Assembly (NCBI RefSeq): GCF_041224425.1
Contig: NZ_JBGFGL010000067.1
Span: forward strand, 149,466 to 213,465
Source of the DNA: Psychroserpens sp041224425
GTDB taxonomy: Bacteria; Bacteroidota; Bacteroidia; Flavobacteriales; Flavobacteriaceae
Direction of reading: 5' to 3'
Length of the DNA stretch: 64,000 nt
Numbering within the stretch: the first letter of the stretch is position 1; every line of letters begins with the position of its first letter. The notes under the pieces were generated by a model. That model ran no database searches, was not told the origin of the DNA, and worked only from the letters and a program-made list of their open reading frames with translations. A program made the translations under genes and the position numbers. Positions 35,554 through 44,675 of this stretch are shown here, one piece after another.

Positions 35554-36822
35554 ATGAGAGAAAATTTTCTACACTATGTTTGGGGATTCAAAAAGTTTGA
35601 ACTGTTGCACCTTCAAACGGCACAGTTTCAATCACTGCGAGTAGTATCTGTAGGAACATACAATGAAAATTCTGGTCCTGATTTTTTCAATGCTAAACTT
35701 CGTATTGACAATCAACTTTGGGCTGGCAATGTAGAAATTCATATCAAGTCCAGTGATTGGTATGCTCATCGTCATGATCATGATGATACTTATGATAATG
35801 TGATTTTGCATGTGGTTTACGAACACGATGCAGATGTTTTCAGGAAAGATGGGTCTATAATTCCAACATTAGTCTTAAAACCTTACATTCATAAAAATGT
35901 TTACCTTAATTACCAACGGTTATTTGCTAGAACTAAATCATGGATCCTTTGTGAAACTGATTTTGCTTCTGTTGATGATTTTGTTCTAAAACATTGGTTG
36001 GAACGTTTGTACTTTGAACGTTTGGAACAAAAGGCGAAACACATCAAAACGTCACTAAAAGCAACAAATAAGAATTGGGAAGCTGTTTTGTTTATGATGT
36101 TAGCAAAGAATTTCGGACTCAAAGTCAATGGCGATGCATTTTTTAGTATGGCAAAAAGTTTCGATTTTAAGATCGTTCAAAAACTGCATAACCAAAAGGA
36201 TATCGAAGCCTTGTTTTTTGGACAAGCGGGATTGTTGGAAACTGAAAATCAAAATGTGTATTACAAGGAGCTTCAAGAAACCTATAAGTTTCTCAAACAG
36301 AAATTTCAGTTAAACAATTCCAACATTATTCCATTACAATTTTTTAGGTTACGTCCATTAAATTTTCCAACTATACGCTTGTCGCAGTTAGCTGCTCTTT
36401 ATATAAAAGAGTTCAATTTGTTTTCGAAAATAATTGAAATTAATACTCTTGAAGGGTTTTATGATATCTTTCAAGTGGAGGTTTCAGAATTTTGGAAATC
36501 ACATTACACATTTGCTAAATTGTCTCCACCAAGAACTAAGGTCTTAACTAAGTCTTTTATCGATTTGTTACTAATAAATACCATCTTACCCATTCAATTT
36601 TGTTATAAAAAAGAACATGGGAAGTTGATTGAAGATGACTTAATGGTGATCATATCAAAAATTAATTCTGAGGAAAATACAATCATTAAGAAGTATAATG
36701 CTATAAAGAAAATATCTACTTCAGCTATGCATTCCCAAGCGCTGATTCAATTAAAAACAAAATACTGTGATAAACATCAATGTTTAAAATGTGCTATAGG
36801 AAACACGCTTTTAAATCGATAA
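35554..36822 (+). CDS. DUF2851 family protein
   Basis: A 422-residue protein of the DUF2851 family, which is widespread in Bacteroidota and has no settled function. Recognisable parts are ENFLHYVWGFKKFE at the N-terminus and GPDFFNAKLRIDNQLWAGNV with EIHIKSSDWYAHRHD, an early region that resembles a nuclease-like core. A Cys pair KHQCLKCAIG lies at the C-terminus. No signal peptide is present, so it is cytoplasmic. It is followed by a PspC gene after 37 bp. Confidence 0.88.
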   Translation: MRENFLHYVWGFKKFELLHLQTAQFQSLRVVSVGTYNENSGPDFFNAKLRIDNQLWAGNVEIHIKSSDWYAHRHDHDDTYDNVILHVVYEHDADVFRKDGSIIPTLVLKPYIHKNVYLNYQRLFARTKSWILCETDFASVDDFVLKHWLERLYFERLEQKAKHIKTSLKATNKNWEAVLFMMLAKNFGLKVNGDAFFSMAKSFDFKIVQKLHNQKDIEALFFGQAGLLETENQNVYYKELQETYKFLKQKFQLNNSNIIPLQFFRLRPLNFPTIRLSQLAALYIKEFNLFSKIIEINTLEGFYDIFQVEVSEFWKSHYTFAKLSPPRTKVLTKSFIDLLLINTILPIQFCYKKEHGKLIEDDLMVIISKINSEENTIIKKYNAIKKISTSAMHSQALIQLKTKYCDKHQCLKCAIGNTLLNR

Positions 36823-36859
36823 AATTTTCAAACGTTTAAACTAAAGATTAAATTGCACT

Positions 36860-37087
36860 ATGAAATTGTTTTACCAAATGTTATATTTTTTCCAAAAACG
36901 AGGCTATTACGTTTGTCAACGTATTGCTGATCGTTTGGGAATTAGAGCAAAAGTGGTAAGAACATCCTTCATGTACTTAACCTTTGTTACCTTTGGTTTC
37001 GGATTTGCACTCTACCTTTTTATTGCGTTTTGGATGCGAATCAAAGACCTAGTTTATACCAAACGATCTTCTGTATTTGACCTATAA
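36860..37087 (+). CDS. PspC domain protein
   Basis: A 75-residue PspC-type membrane protein. YFFQKRGYYVCQRIADRLGI and RTSFMYLTFVTFGFGFALYL give the characteristic basic segment followed by one membrane span. PspC proteins sense envelope stress in proteobacteria; in Bacteroidota short versions often occur alone. It ends 2 bp before the K+ channel gene, so the two are cotranscribed. Confidence 0.88.
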   Translation: MKLFYQMLYFFQKRGYYVCQRIADRLGIRAKVVRTSFMYLTFVTFGFGFALYLFIAFWMRIKDLVYTKRSSVFDL

Positions 37088-37089
37088 TA

Positions 37090-38112
37090 ATGAATAATCC
37101 TGTAATTAAACTTTTTAGAACTAAAATTTACACCGCAGTATTTCTGTTGGTCTTATTGATTTTAGTTGGTGTGATAGGGTTTATGGTTACGGCAAATTAT
37201 TCGCTGGTAGATGCATTCTATATGACTGTCATTACCATAACAACCGTTGGCTTTAAGGAAGTTCAACCCTTAGATGATAGTGCTAAAATTTTTACCATAT
37301 GTTTAATATTGGCCAGTGTAGTGATTTTGGGTTACGCCATAACGGTCATTACAGAATATATTTTAAGTAAAAATGATTTAAACGTCTTAAAACAAAAAAA
37401 GATGCAAAAAAAGATTGATAACCTTAAAAACCATATCATTATTTGTGGTTATGGGCGTAATGGTAAACAGGCTGCAGCTAAATTGGTCACATATAAAAAA
37501 CCATTTGTAATAATAGAAAAGAACAAGGAAGTCATTGAGCGAAATCAAGATGATAACCTGCCTTTTATTTTAGGAAATGCCAATGAAGATGACATTTTGA
37601 TAAGAGCTGGAATTGAACGAGCAAATACCTTAATTTGTGCTTTGCCAAATGATGCCGACAACCTCTTTGTAGTATTGTCTGCAAGGCAAATCAATAAAAA
37701 TATGAACATCATCAGTAGAGCTTCGCAGGAAACTTCTTATGAAAAATTAAAATTAGCTGGAGCGAACAATGTTATCTTGCCAGACCGCATTGGTGGTGAC
37801 CATATGGCGTCTTTGGTAGTGGTTCCAGATTTGGTAGAGTTTATTGACAACCTTGGTATTGTTGGTGAACGTAATATCAATATCGAGGAGGTTTTGGTAG
37901 ATCAACTTTACGATACCTCACAGGTAAAGACTATTAAAGATTTGGATTTACGTCGCAAAACGGGTTGTACAGTGATTGGTTTTAAAGATGGAAAGGGCGA
38001 ATATTTAGTGAATCCAGAAGCTGACACCGATTTAATTGAAGGCTCTAAAATCATTGTATTGGGACGACCGGAACAGATTGAAAAGTTGAACTCCCTATAC
38101 GATATTAGGTAG
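37090..38112 (+). CDS. Potassium channel with RCK (TrkA-N/TrkA-C) domains
   Basis: A 340-residue two-span K+ channel. The pore helix and selectivity filter ITITTVGFKE (TTVGF, 51-55) sit between two membrane helices. A cytoplasmic RCK domain follows, with nucleotide-binding GYGRNGKQAA (119-128) and a C-terminal TrkA-C domain ending IIVLGRPEQIEKLN. The layout is that of MthK-like ligand-gated channels. It works at the inner membrane in K+ and osmotic balance. The gating ligand (Ca2+, NAD or c-di-AMP) cannot be inferred. Confidence 0.93.
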   Translation: MNNPVIKLFRTKIYTAVFLLVLLILVGVIGFMVTANYSLVDAFYMTVITITTVGFKEVQPLDDSAKIFTICLILASVVILGYAITVITEYILSKNDLNVLKQKKMQKKIDNLKNHIIICGYGRNGKQAAAKLVTYKKPFVIIEKNKEVIERNQDDNLPFILGNANEDDILIRAGIERANTLICALPNDADNLFVVLSARQINKNMNIISRASQETSYEKLKLAGANNVILPDRIGGDHMASLVVVPDLVEFIDNLGIVGERNINIEEVLVDQLYDTSQVKTIKDLDLRRKTGCTVIGFKDGKGEYLVNPEADTDLIEGSKIIVLGRPEQIEKLNSLYDIR

Positions 38113-38159
38113 CCTAAGAATCCATTTTAACTAGCGATGTTTTATAAACTCATTTTTTT

Positions 38160-38190
38160 TTAGCATCTTGTAACTCTTATAAAATGCTAA
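38160..38190 (+). promoter_or_regulatory. Inverted repeat upstream of the AGCS symporter gene
   Basis: Arms TTAGCAT (38160-38166) and ATGCTAA (38184-38190) are a perfect 7-bp dyad with a 17-nt spacer, 19 bp before the ATG. It could be an operator. It lacks a T-run, so it is a poor terminator. Confidence 0.3.
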
Positions 38191-38209
38191 CTAATTTAAA
38201 ATTTCGAAT

Positions 38210-39832
38210 ATGAAGAAATATCTTCTGTCATTTTTTGCTGTAATCCTACCTATAATCACATTTGCGCAGCAAACTACTTCTGAAAAAATTGATGAGGTTT
38301 TCACTGACTATACAGGTTGGTTTGTTGATGCCATATTTTATGAAATTCCGTTTTCGGAAGATTATCAAATTCCTTGGGTGTTAATTGTACTTATTGGTGG
38401 TGCCCTGTTTTTTACCATTTATTTCAGATTTATCAATGTTACAGGATTTAGAACTGCCATTAAAGTGGTTAGAGGTCAATATGAAGACATTGAAAAACAT
38501 GGAGCAGATACTTTGTATGGAGATCAAACTCCAAATGAAACAGAAGATATCATTGAAACTATAAGAGATGAAAGTGCCGATGGTGAAGTATCGCATTTCC
38601 AAGCGCTAACGGCTGCTTTGTCTGCTACCGTTGGTTTAGGGAATATCGCAGGAGTTGCGGTTGCTTTATCTATTGGAGGACCAGGAGCAACGTTCTGGAT
38701 GATTGTAGCTGGCCTTTTGGGTATGGCTTCCAAATTTGCTGAATGTACTTTGGGTGTTAAATATCGTGATGTGGGAGAGGATGGAACCGTTTATGGTGGT
38801 CCAATGTATTATCTCACAAAAGGTCTTAAATCAAAAGGAATGGGAGGCTTCGGAAAAGTATTAGCGGTCTTGTTTGCCATTTTTGTTATTGGAGGCTCAT
38901 TTGGCGGTGGAAATATGTTCCAAGCCAATCAAGCAGCAGCTCAATTTATTAAGCTTTTTGATTTAGAAGGTGGTAACGCCGGACTGTATTTCGGAATCGT
39001 AATGGCTATTCTTGTAGCGATTGTTATTATTGGTGGTATTAAACGTATTGCTAAAGTCACTGAAAAGGTTGTGCCATTTATGGCTGGAATTTATGTGCTT
39101 GCTGCTTTAATTATTCTTGGCGCTAACTTTACCTTAATTGATGATGCGTTTGCTCTGATTTTTGAAGGTGCTTTTTCCGGATTGGGAATTGCTGGTGGTC
39201 TTGTTGGTGTGATGATACAGGGTATTCGTCGTGGTGCCTTTTCAAATGAAGCTGGTGTTGGTTCTGCTGCTATTGCACACTCAGCAGTTCGAACAAAATA
39301 TCCAGCTAGTGAAGGTATTGTAGCCTTATTAGAACCATTTGTTGATACCGTTGTTATTTGTACTATGACGGCATTAGTGATTGTAATTACCAATTTTGAT
39401 GGTGCTTTCATGGAATATGGTGTACAAATTACAGAAGGTGTTGAAATTACAGCTCAAGCATTTGATTCTGTAATTCCGCATTTCTCAATAATTCTTACTA
39501 TAGCCGTTATCTTATTTGCTTTTTCAACTATGATTTCTTGGTCGTATTATGGAATGCAAGGTTGGGTGTTCCTTTTCGGAAGAGGAAAAACATCTGATAT
39601 GGTCTATAAAATCCTATTTCTGTTTTTTGTGGTTGTAGGAGCTTCGATAAGTCTAGGTGCTGTGATTAATTTCTCTGATGCCATGATATTTGCCATGGTC
39701 GTACCTAATATTATTGGTGTTATTTTACTATCGCCAATCATTAACAAGGAATTGAAAAGATACTACAAAGCTATTGCGGTAAAAGAAGACGCTATCGATG
39801 AAGGCGCAGAAGATTTGAACGATCATCTATAG
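38210..39832 (+). CDS. Alanine/glycine:cation symporter (AGCS family)
   Basis: A 540-residue Na+-amino acid symporter of the AGCS family with about 11 spans. Family motifs are ATVGLGNIAGVAVALSIGGP, GMASKFAECTLGVKYRD and RGAFSNEAGVGSAAIAHSAV. It imports alanine or glycine. It is about 60-90 residues longer than typical members. The extra length is a signal-peptide-like first segment ending FAQQ and an acidic loop (about residues 90-125, rich in Asp/Glu) before the conserved transport core. The next gene follows 16 bp later. Confidence 0.92.
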   Translation: MKKYLLSFFAVILPIITFAQQTTSEKIDEVFTDYTGWFVDAIFYEIPFSEDYQIPWVLIVLIGGALFFTIYFRFINVTGFRTAIKVVRGQYEDIEKHGADTLYGDQTPNETEDIIETIRDESADGEVSHFQALTAALSATVGLGNIAGVAVALSIGGPGATFWMIVAGLLGMASKFAECTLGVKYRDVGEDGTVYGGPMYYLTKGLKSKGMGGFGKVLAVLFAIFVIGGSFGGGNMFQANQAAAQFIKLFDLEGGNAGLYFGIVMAILVAIVIIGGIKRIAKVTEKVVPFMAGIYVLAALIILGANFTLIDDAFALIFEGAFSGLGIAGGLVGVMIQGIRRGAFSNEAGVGSAAIAHSAVRTKYPASEGIVALLEPFVDTVVICTMTALVIVITNFDGAFMEYGVQITEGVEITAQAFDSVIPHFSIILTIAVILFAFSTMISWSYYGMQGWVFLFGRGKTSDMVYKILFLFFVVVGASISLGAVINFSDAMIFAMVVPNIIGVILLSPIINKELKRYYKAIAVKEDAIDEGAEDLNDHL

Positions 39833-39848
39833 TATAAGATAAGAATTT

Positions 39849-40718
39849 ATGAAAGATTTTAAATCCCACTTGACGTTTACCAAACAACAGCGCAGTGGGA
39901 TTTTGTTTTTGCTACTACTTATTGTTGCTCTTCAGTGTGTTTATGTGTTTATAGATGTTCCTTCAGAAGATACTAAAATCGATGCTCAAGAAATCGCCTT
40001 TTTTCAAGCTGAAATTGATTCTCTGAAGGCAGTCAAAATAGAAGAGAGCACACCTAAAATCTATCCTTTCAATCCGAATTTTATAACAGATTATAAAGGT
40101 TATACACTTGGTATGTCAAATGAGGAAATCGACCGATTGTTAGCCTTTCGGAAACAAAACAAATGGATCAATTCTGCTGAAGATTTTCAAAAAGTGACTT
40201 TGGTGTCAGATGAATTACTGGATGAATTATCTCCCTATTTTAAGTTTCCAGAATGGATTACCAATCCTAAACCTAAAACTTATAGCTACGATTCCAATAC
40301 GCCTAAGACCTATGATCAAAAAATCGATTTAAATCTAGCCACAGCATCGCAACTAAAACGTGTGAATGGAATAGGAGAAAAACTATCGGAACGCATAGTG
40401 GCTTACAGAGCAAAGCTTGGAGGTCGGTTTACTTCAGAGGTTCAATTACAAGATGTATACGGGTTGTCGGAAGAAGTCATTCAACGCATAAATAATGATT
40501 TTGTGGTCAAGACCCCAAAAGAGGTTTCAAAGATTTCTCTTAATTCAGCAACTATAGAAGAACTCGTTACGATTCAGCATATCGATTACGAAATAGCAAA
40601 CTACATACTGCAAGAGCGTACGCTTAGGGAAGGCTTTAAATCCTTGGATGAATTAACAAAAGTTAAAGACTTTCCCATCAAAAAAATTGAGATAATTAAG
40701 TTATATTTGACCCTCTAA
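39849..40718 (+). CDS. Membrane-anchored helix-hairpin-helix (ComEA-like) protein
   Basis: A 289-residue protein with one N-terminal span (about residues 16-37) and three or more helix-hairpin-helix repeats: ATASQLKRVNGIGEKLSERI, VYGLSEEVIQRINNDF and the diverged SATIEELVTIQHIDYEIANY. HhH repeats bind DNA without sequence specificity. A membrane-anchored version facing outward resembles ComEA, the DNA receptor in natural transformation. Whether this one has that role is not known. It is probably cotranscribed with the upstream symporter. Confidence 0.88.
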   Translation: MKDFKSHLTFTKQQRSGILFLLLLIVALQCVYVFIDVPSEDTKIDAQEIAFFQAEIDSLKAVKIEESTPKIYPFNPNFITDYKGYTLGMSNEEIDRLLAFRKQNKWINSAEDFQKVTLVSDELLDELSPYFKFPEWITNPKPKTYSYDSNTPKTYDQKIDLNLATASQLKRVNGIGEKLSERIVAYRAKLGGRFTSEVQLQDVYGLSEEVIQRINNDFVVKTPKEVSKISLNSATIEELVTIQHIDYEIANYILQERTLREGFKSLDELTKVKDFPIKKIEIIKLYLTL

Positions 40719-40739
40719 TTCAGATAAAAAATTGCACTT

Positions 40740-41906
40740 ATGAATAGCATGTACTTCACCGAAGAACATCAAATGTTTAGACAGAGTTTACAGGATTTTC
40801 TTCAAAAGGAAGTGGTTCCTCATATTGAAAAATGGGAAGAGACAGGACACATCGAACGTTTTATTTGGAAGAAATTTGGCGAGATGGGTTTCTTTGGAAT
40901 TGCCTATCCTGAACAGTATGGTGGAATGGATCTCGATCTTTTTTATACAGTCATTTTACTGGAAGAACTTCAAAAAATCAATTCTGGCGGATTTGCAGCG
41001 GCCATTTGGGCGCATGTTTATTTGGCCATGACACACGTCAATAAAGAAGGAAGCCATGAGCTTAAGGAAAAATATTTAACACCAAGTATTACAGGTGATA
41101 AAATAGGTTGCCTTTGTATTACGGAACCTTTTGGAGGAAGTGATGTAGCTGGTATGCGAACAACAGCTGTTAAAGAAGGTGACACCTATGTCATCAATGG
41201 TTCCAAGACTTTTATTACTAATGGTGTTTATAGTGATTATCTTGTAGTAGCGGCTAAAACAAATCCAGAATTGGGAAATAAAGGCATCAGTATTTTTATG
41301 ATTGATAGAGAGACACCTGGCGTTTCTGCAACGAAACTCGATAAATTGGGTTGGCGTGCTTCAGATACTGGAGAGATTGCTTTTGATAATGTTGTCATTC
41401 CTGCTTCAAATTTGATGGGTGAGGAGAATAAAGGCTTTCCGTATATCATGCAACATTTTTCATTGGAACGATTGATTATGGGTATCAATGCACATGCTAG
41501 GGCTGAACATGCTTTAGAGTATACTTTAAAATATATGAGCGAGCGTGAAGCCTTCGGAAAATCAATAGACCGTTTTCAAGCGTTGAGACATAGAATAGCG
41601 GATCGCTATACCGAAATGGAAATCTGCAAGGAGTTCAATTATTCGGTTGCAAAACGACTTAATGACGGACAATACGTGGTTAAGGAAGCGACAATGTCTA
41701 AATTGCAATCCACTAAAATGGCTGATGAGGTTATTTATGATTGCTTGCAATTTTTAGGAGGTTATGGATATATGGAAGAATATCCTTTAGCTAGAATGCT
41801 TCGCGATAGTAGACTTGGACCTATTGGAGGAGGTACTTCGGAAATATTACGTGAAATCATTGCCAAAATGGTTATCGATAAAAAAGATTATAAACCTGCT
41901 ACATAA
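40740..41906 (+). CDS. Acyl-CoA dehydrogenase
   Basis: A 388-residue FAD-dependent acyl-CoA dehydrogenase. The N-terminal helical domain is followed by the FAD/acyl-binding signature CLCITEPFGGSDVAGMRTTA with GSKTFITNG. The C-terminal helical domain has MQHFSLERLI, QALRHRIADRYTE, LGGYGYMEEYPLARMLRD and the FAD-contact GPIGGGTSEILREI. It introduces the alpha-beta double bond in fatty acyl or branched-chain acyl-CoA. The chain-length class is not resolved. Confidence 0.93.
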   Translation: MNSMYFTEEHQMFRQSLQDFLQKEVVPHIEKWEETGHIERFIWKKFGEMGFFGIAYPEQYGGMDLDLFYTVILLEELQKINSGGFAAAIWAHVYLAMTHVNKEGSHELKEKYLTPSITGDKIGCLCITEPFGGSDVAGMRTTAVKEGDTYVINGSKTFITNGVYSDYLVVAAKTNPELGNKGISIFMIDRETPGVSATKLDKLGWRASDTGEIAFDNVVIPASNLMGEENKGFPYIMQHFSLERLIMGINAHARAEHALEYTLKYMSEREAFGKSIDRFQALRHRIADRYTEMEICKEFNYSVAKRLNDGQYVVKEATMSKLQSTKMADEVIYDCLQFLGGYGYMEEYPLARMLRDSRLGPIGGGTSEILREIIAKMVIDKKDYKPAT

Positions 41907-41929
41907 TTGCTAGACCAAAACAACTCAAT

Positions 41930-43360
41930 ATGAGAGCAACTTTATTGAAACTTAGTTTACTTATTGCATTATTTTCAATTAGTTGTACGCTTTCTGCGCA
42001 AATTGAGTTGAAGAATAAAGTTGTAGACTTTACAACTTTAATGCCACTCGAAAGCGCGAGCGTTTACGTTAAAAATACAACGATTGGAACGGTGACCAAT
42101 CAAGATGGCAAGTTTGTACTTCAGGTACCTGAAGAGTTTGCTAATGACACACTTGTCATTTCATCAATAGGTTACAAAAGCTTTAAGTCAACTGTCAATG
42201 AATTTGATAACACACAAGAAATTTATCTGGAAGAAGATATTGCAGCTTTAGATGAAATTGTATTGGTAGCTGAAACGCGACCAACCACTGGAAACGAGAT
42301 CATGCTGAAAGCACTTGAAAAATTATCTCAAAATTTACCAGATTCGGCGTATCTCCAAAAAGGCTTTTTAAGGCATAAGGAGCGCAATGCAAAAGAATTC
42401 AAATGGCTTATTGAAAGTGCGATCACAGTTTATGATTCAGGCTATTCGGTAACATCTGATGAGCATCTGAAAATCAATGTAGATCAAGTTCGAAAAAGTT
42501 ATGACTTAAGAGATATTGATAGTCTTTTTTCATATTCTTCCTATTTGAAACGCTACGAAAATTTAAAAGGCTTAAAGGCCGAAAATCTAAAAAGGGATAC
42601 GATTGAAACGGCATCACTTATCAAAGCAATTAAATGGAACGATACACGAGTTAACGGACTTGAAAATTTATTCAAAGGTAAATTGAATTTACTACGCAAT
42701 TCAAACACTTCAAATGCTTTATTTGGAGAAGATATACTAGATAGCCACCAATTCAAACTTGATACAGTTCTGGTAGATAACGATCGTAAAATCTATAAAA
42801 TCCAAATTTCAGATAGCCAGGATTTTGTAGGTCTTGATACAGAAGGTATTTTTAACGAAGGTTATAAGGCTCAAGGTTGGGTGTATATTTATTGGGATAA
42901 TTACGCCATCAAAAAAATCGAGTATGAATTGGTTGCTGCTTCTAATGCTCAAAAAATTAGAAGCAAAACACTTTTTGGAACACAAACCAATCATAAACTA
43001 GTTATGACTTATATGGAGTATAACGATAAGATGTACCCAAGTTATATCTACTACGAAACGCCAAAATTGGTGAATGTCGGATTAAAAACCGATGAAAAAC
43101 TGTCAGAAGAGGAAAAAGCTAAGTACAACAAAGAAGAGCGTTTTTATTATACGGTTCAGGAGATTTTGTTTTCTGAAGTCATATTAGATAATGACATTAT
43201 TGCTCAAGCGTTGGAATCTTCCCCTTGGGATCCTGATATGTTTTCATCGAAACCTTATGATAAATCCTTTTGGAGCAGTTACAATATTCTATTGGAAAGT
43301 GAAGAAGATGAACAGTTAATAAAAGACTTGAGCAAACGTGCTTCGTTATTCAAACAATAA
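41930..43360 (+). CDS. Exported protein with CarboxypepD_reg-like N-terminal domain
   Basis: A 476-residue exported protein. The signal peptide (residues 1-24, ending LSAQ) is followed by a carboxypeptidase-regulatory-like beta-sandwich (about residues 25-110: NKVVDFTTLMPLESASVYVK, GTVTNQDGKFVLQVP, LVISSIGYKSFKS). A domain of about 350 residues then follows, of a type common in Bacteroidota but without known function. The N-terminal domain is the same as that on SusC-like receptors, but no plug or barrel follows. It is probably periplasmic or outer-membrane associated. Confidence 0.85.
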   Translation: MRATLLKLSLLIALFSISCTLSAQIELKNKVVDFTTLMPLESASVYVKNTTIGTVTNQDGKFVLQVPEEFANDTLVISSIGYKSFKSTVNEFDNTQEIYLEEDIAALDEIVLVAETRPTTGNEIMLKALEKLSQNLPDSAYLQKGFLRHKERNAKEFKWLIESAITVYDSGYSVTSDEHLKINVDQVRKSYDLRDIDSLFSYSSYLKRYENLKGLKAENLKRDTIETASLIKAIKWNDTRVNGLENLFKGKLNLLRNSNTSNALFGEDILDSHQFKLDTVLVDNDRKIYKIQISDSQDFVGLDTEGIFNEGYKAQGWVYIYWDNYAIKKIEYELVAASNAQKIRSKTLFGTQTNHKLVMTYMEYNDKMYPSYIYYETPKLVNVGLKTDEKLSEEEKAKYNKEERFYYTVQEILFSEVILDNDIIAQALESSPWDPDMFSSKPYDKSFWSSYNILLESEEDEQLIKDLSKRASLFKQ

Positions 43361-43388
43361 GCTATTTTTAAAAAGTGATTTTTTTATT

Positions 43389-43417
43389 TTGAAATTTTAA
43401 ATTCCTTTCTATATTTG
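43389..43417 (+). promoter_or_regulatory. Promoter of rpsU
   Basis: TTG at 43389-43391 and TATATTTG at 43410-43417, 18 nt apart, form a near-perfect Bacteroidota promoter 37 bp before the rpsU start codon. Confidence 0.75.
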
Positions 43418-43432
43418 CAGCCTGAAATTCTA

Positions 43433-43442
43433 AAAGAGAGGA
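43433..43442 (+). promoter_or_regulatory. Strong Shine-Dalgarno-like sequence ahead of rpsU
   Basis: AGAGAGGAGG ends 12 bp before the ATG of rpsU and contains a GGAGG core. This is unusual in Bacteroidota, where SD sequences are rare. S21 is itself part of the ribosomal site that hides the anti-SD, so an SD here could serve autoregulation. Confidence 0.55.
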
Positions 43443-43454
43443 GGTTAAGACACT

Positions 43455-43649
43455 ATGTTAAAGATACCAGTTAAAGAAGGAGAAAATATAGATAGAGCTT
43501 TAAAGCGCTACAAGAGAAAGTTTGACAGAACAGGTACTAAGCGCGAGCTAAATGCACGTAAGCAGTTCACAAAACCTTCTGTTGAGCGTAGAGCACAATT
43601 GCAAAAAGCACAGTATGTTCAAGGCTTAAGAGATCAAGAAAACGTATAA
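43455..43649 (+). CDS. rpsU: 30S ribosomal protein S21
   Basis: A 64-residue ribosomal protein S21. PVKEGENIDRALKRYKRKFD and the basic KRELNARKQFTKPSVERRAQ match the family over its whole length. In Bacteroidota S21 has been linked to the unusual anti-Shine-Dalgarno behaviour of the ribosome. The gene has its own promoter and a strong terminator. Upstream of the start the mRNA contains AGAGAGGAGG (43433-43442), an AG-rich stretch that is an SD-like exception in a genome that rarely uses SD sequences. Confidence 0.97.
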   Translation: MLKIPVKEGENIDRALKRYKRKFDRTGTKRELNARKQFTKPSVERRAQLQKAQYVQGLRDQENV

Positions 43650-43669
43650 TCTCGAAGATAAGAATACAA

Positions 43670-43698
43670 AATCCCATTAGCAATAATGGGATTTTTTT
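43670..43698 (+). terminator. Intrinsic terminator after rpsU
   Basis: Perfect 10-bp stem AATCCCATTA (43670-43679) / TAATGGGATT (43684-43693) with a GCAA tetraloop, followed by a run of T to 43698. Confidence 0.92.
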
Positions 43699-43760
43699 AT
43701 GTCTATTTGTTTTGAATTTAAACTTCGTATTTTTAAATTGAATATCAATTCGTGGGATAT

Positions 43761-44651
43761 ATGTCGCTAAAAGCTTTTACAAATTATTTATTGTTAGAAA
43801 AAAACTACTCCAAATTAACGTTACAAGCTTATCATAATGATATTGAAGACTTTTCAGTATTTGTAACAGATCGTTTCGATTCCAATTCAATTATAAAGGT
43901 AAATTATCCACAAATAAGAAGTTGGATTGTTGAGCTGGTAGATAATGGTATTACAAACCGCAGTATCAACAGAAAAATATCTTCGTTAAATACCTATTAT
44001 AAATTTCTTCTGAAAACAGAACAGATAGAAGTGAATCCTCTTGCTAAACATAAAGCTTTAAAAACCGCAAAAAAGGTACAGGTTCCATTTTCCCAAACTG
44101 AAATGGATTCGGTTATGAAAGAACTAAATGACGCTAAAGGTTTTGAAGAATTAAGAAACCGTTTGATAATTGAACTTTTTTATGCTACTGGAATCCGACG
44201 AATAGAACTTGTGCAATTAAAGCTAGAGGACGTTGATCTTGCCAATAAAATGTTAAAGGTTACAGGAAAGCGAAATAAAGAACGATTTATTCCATTAATA
44301 CCATCGGTCGCTGAAAGTGTTGAAGCTTATACAAAAGTTAGAAATGACCTAGAGGTTATTGAAGATAAATCACATTTGTTCTTAACCAAAAAAGGGGTTA
44401 AAATTTATGAAACGCTTGTCTACAGAATTATAAATGATTACTTTAGTAAAGTATCGACTAAGGTTAAACGCAGTCCTCATATTATTAGGCACTCGTTTGC
44501 TACGCACCTTTTAAACCAAGGTGCTAACCTTAATGCTGTAAAAGAACTTCTTGGGCATTCAAGTTTGGCAGCTACCCAAGTTTATACACATAATAGTATA
44601 GCAGAACTAAAAAAAGTTTATGCTAATGCGCACCCAAGAAGTAAAAAATAA
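43761..44651 (+). CDS. xerC: Tyrosine recombinase XerC/XerD
   Basis: A 296-residue tyrosine recombinase with an N-terminal SAM-like DNA-binding domain and the full catalytic set: R146 in ATGIRRIEL, K170 in VTGKRNKER, H240 and R243 in HIIRHSFATHL, H266 in LLGHSSLAATQ and Y275. Length and neighbours (rpsU upstream, hpf downstream) match the chromosomal XerC/D that resolves chromosome dimers, not a phage integrase. A GTG at 43752 would add three residues, but ATG at 43761 gives the usual MSLKAFTNYL start. Confidence 0.92.
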   Translation: MSLKAFTNYLLLEKNYSKLTLQAYHNDIEDFSVFVTDRFDSNSIIKVNYPQIRSWIVELVDNGITNRSINRKISSLNTYYKFLLKTEQIEVNPLAKHKALKTAKKVQVPFSQTEMDSVMKELNDAKGFEELRNRLIIELFYATGIRRIELVQLKLEDVDLANKMLKVTGKRNKERFIPLIPSVAESVEAYTKVRNDLEVIEDKSHLFLTKKGVKIYETLVYRIINDYFSKVSTKVKRSPHIIRHSFATHLLNQGANLNAVKELLGHSSLAATQVYTHNSIAELKKVYANAHPRSKK

Positions 44652-44675
44652 TTGTCTAACCAAAAAAGATTGAAT

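Noticed and set aside
43761..44651. Tyrosine recombinase as a prophage or integron integrase
   Set aside because: It sits between rpsU and hpf, with no attachment-site repeats, phage genes or cassette recombination sites nearby; the length and motifs fit the housekeeping XerC/D.
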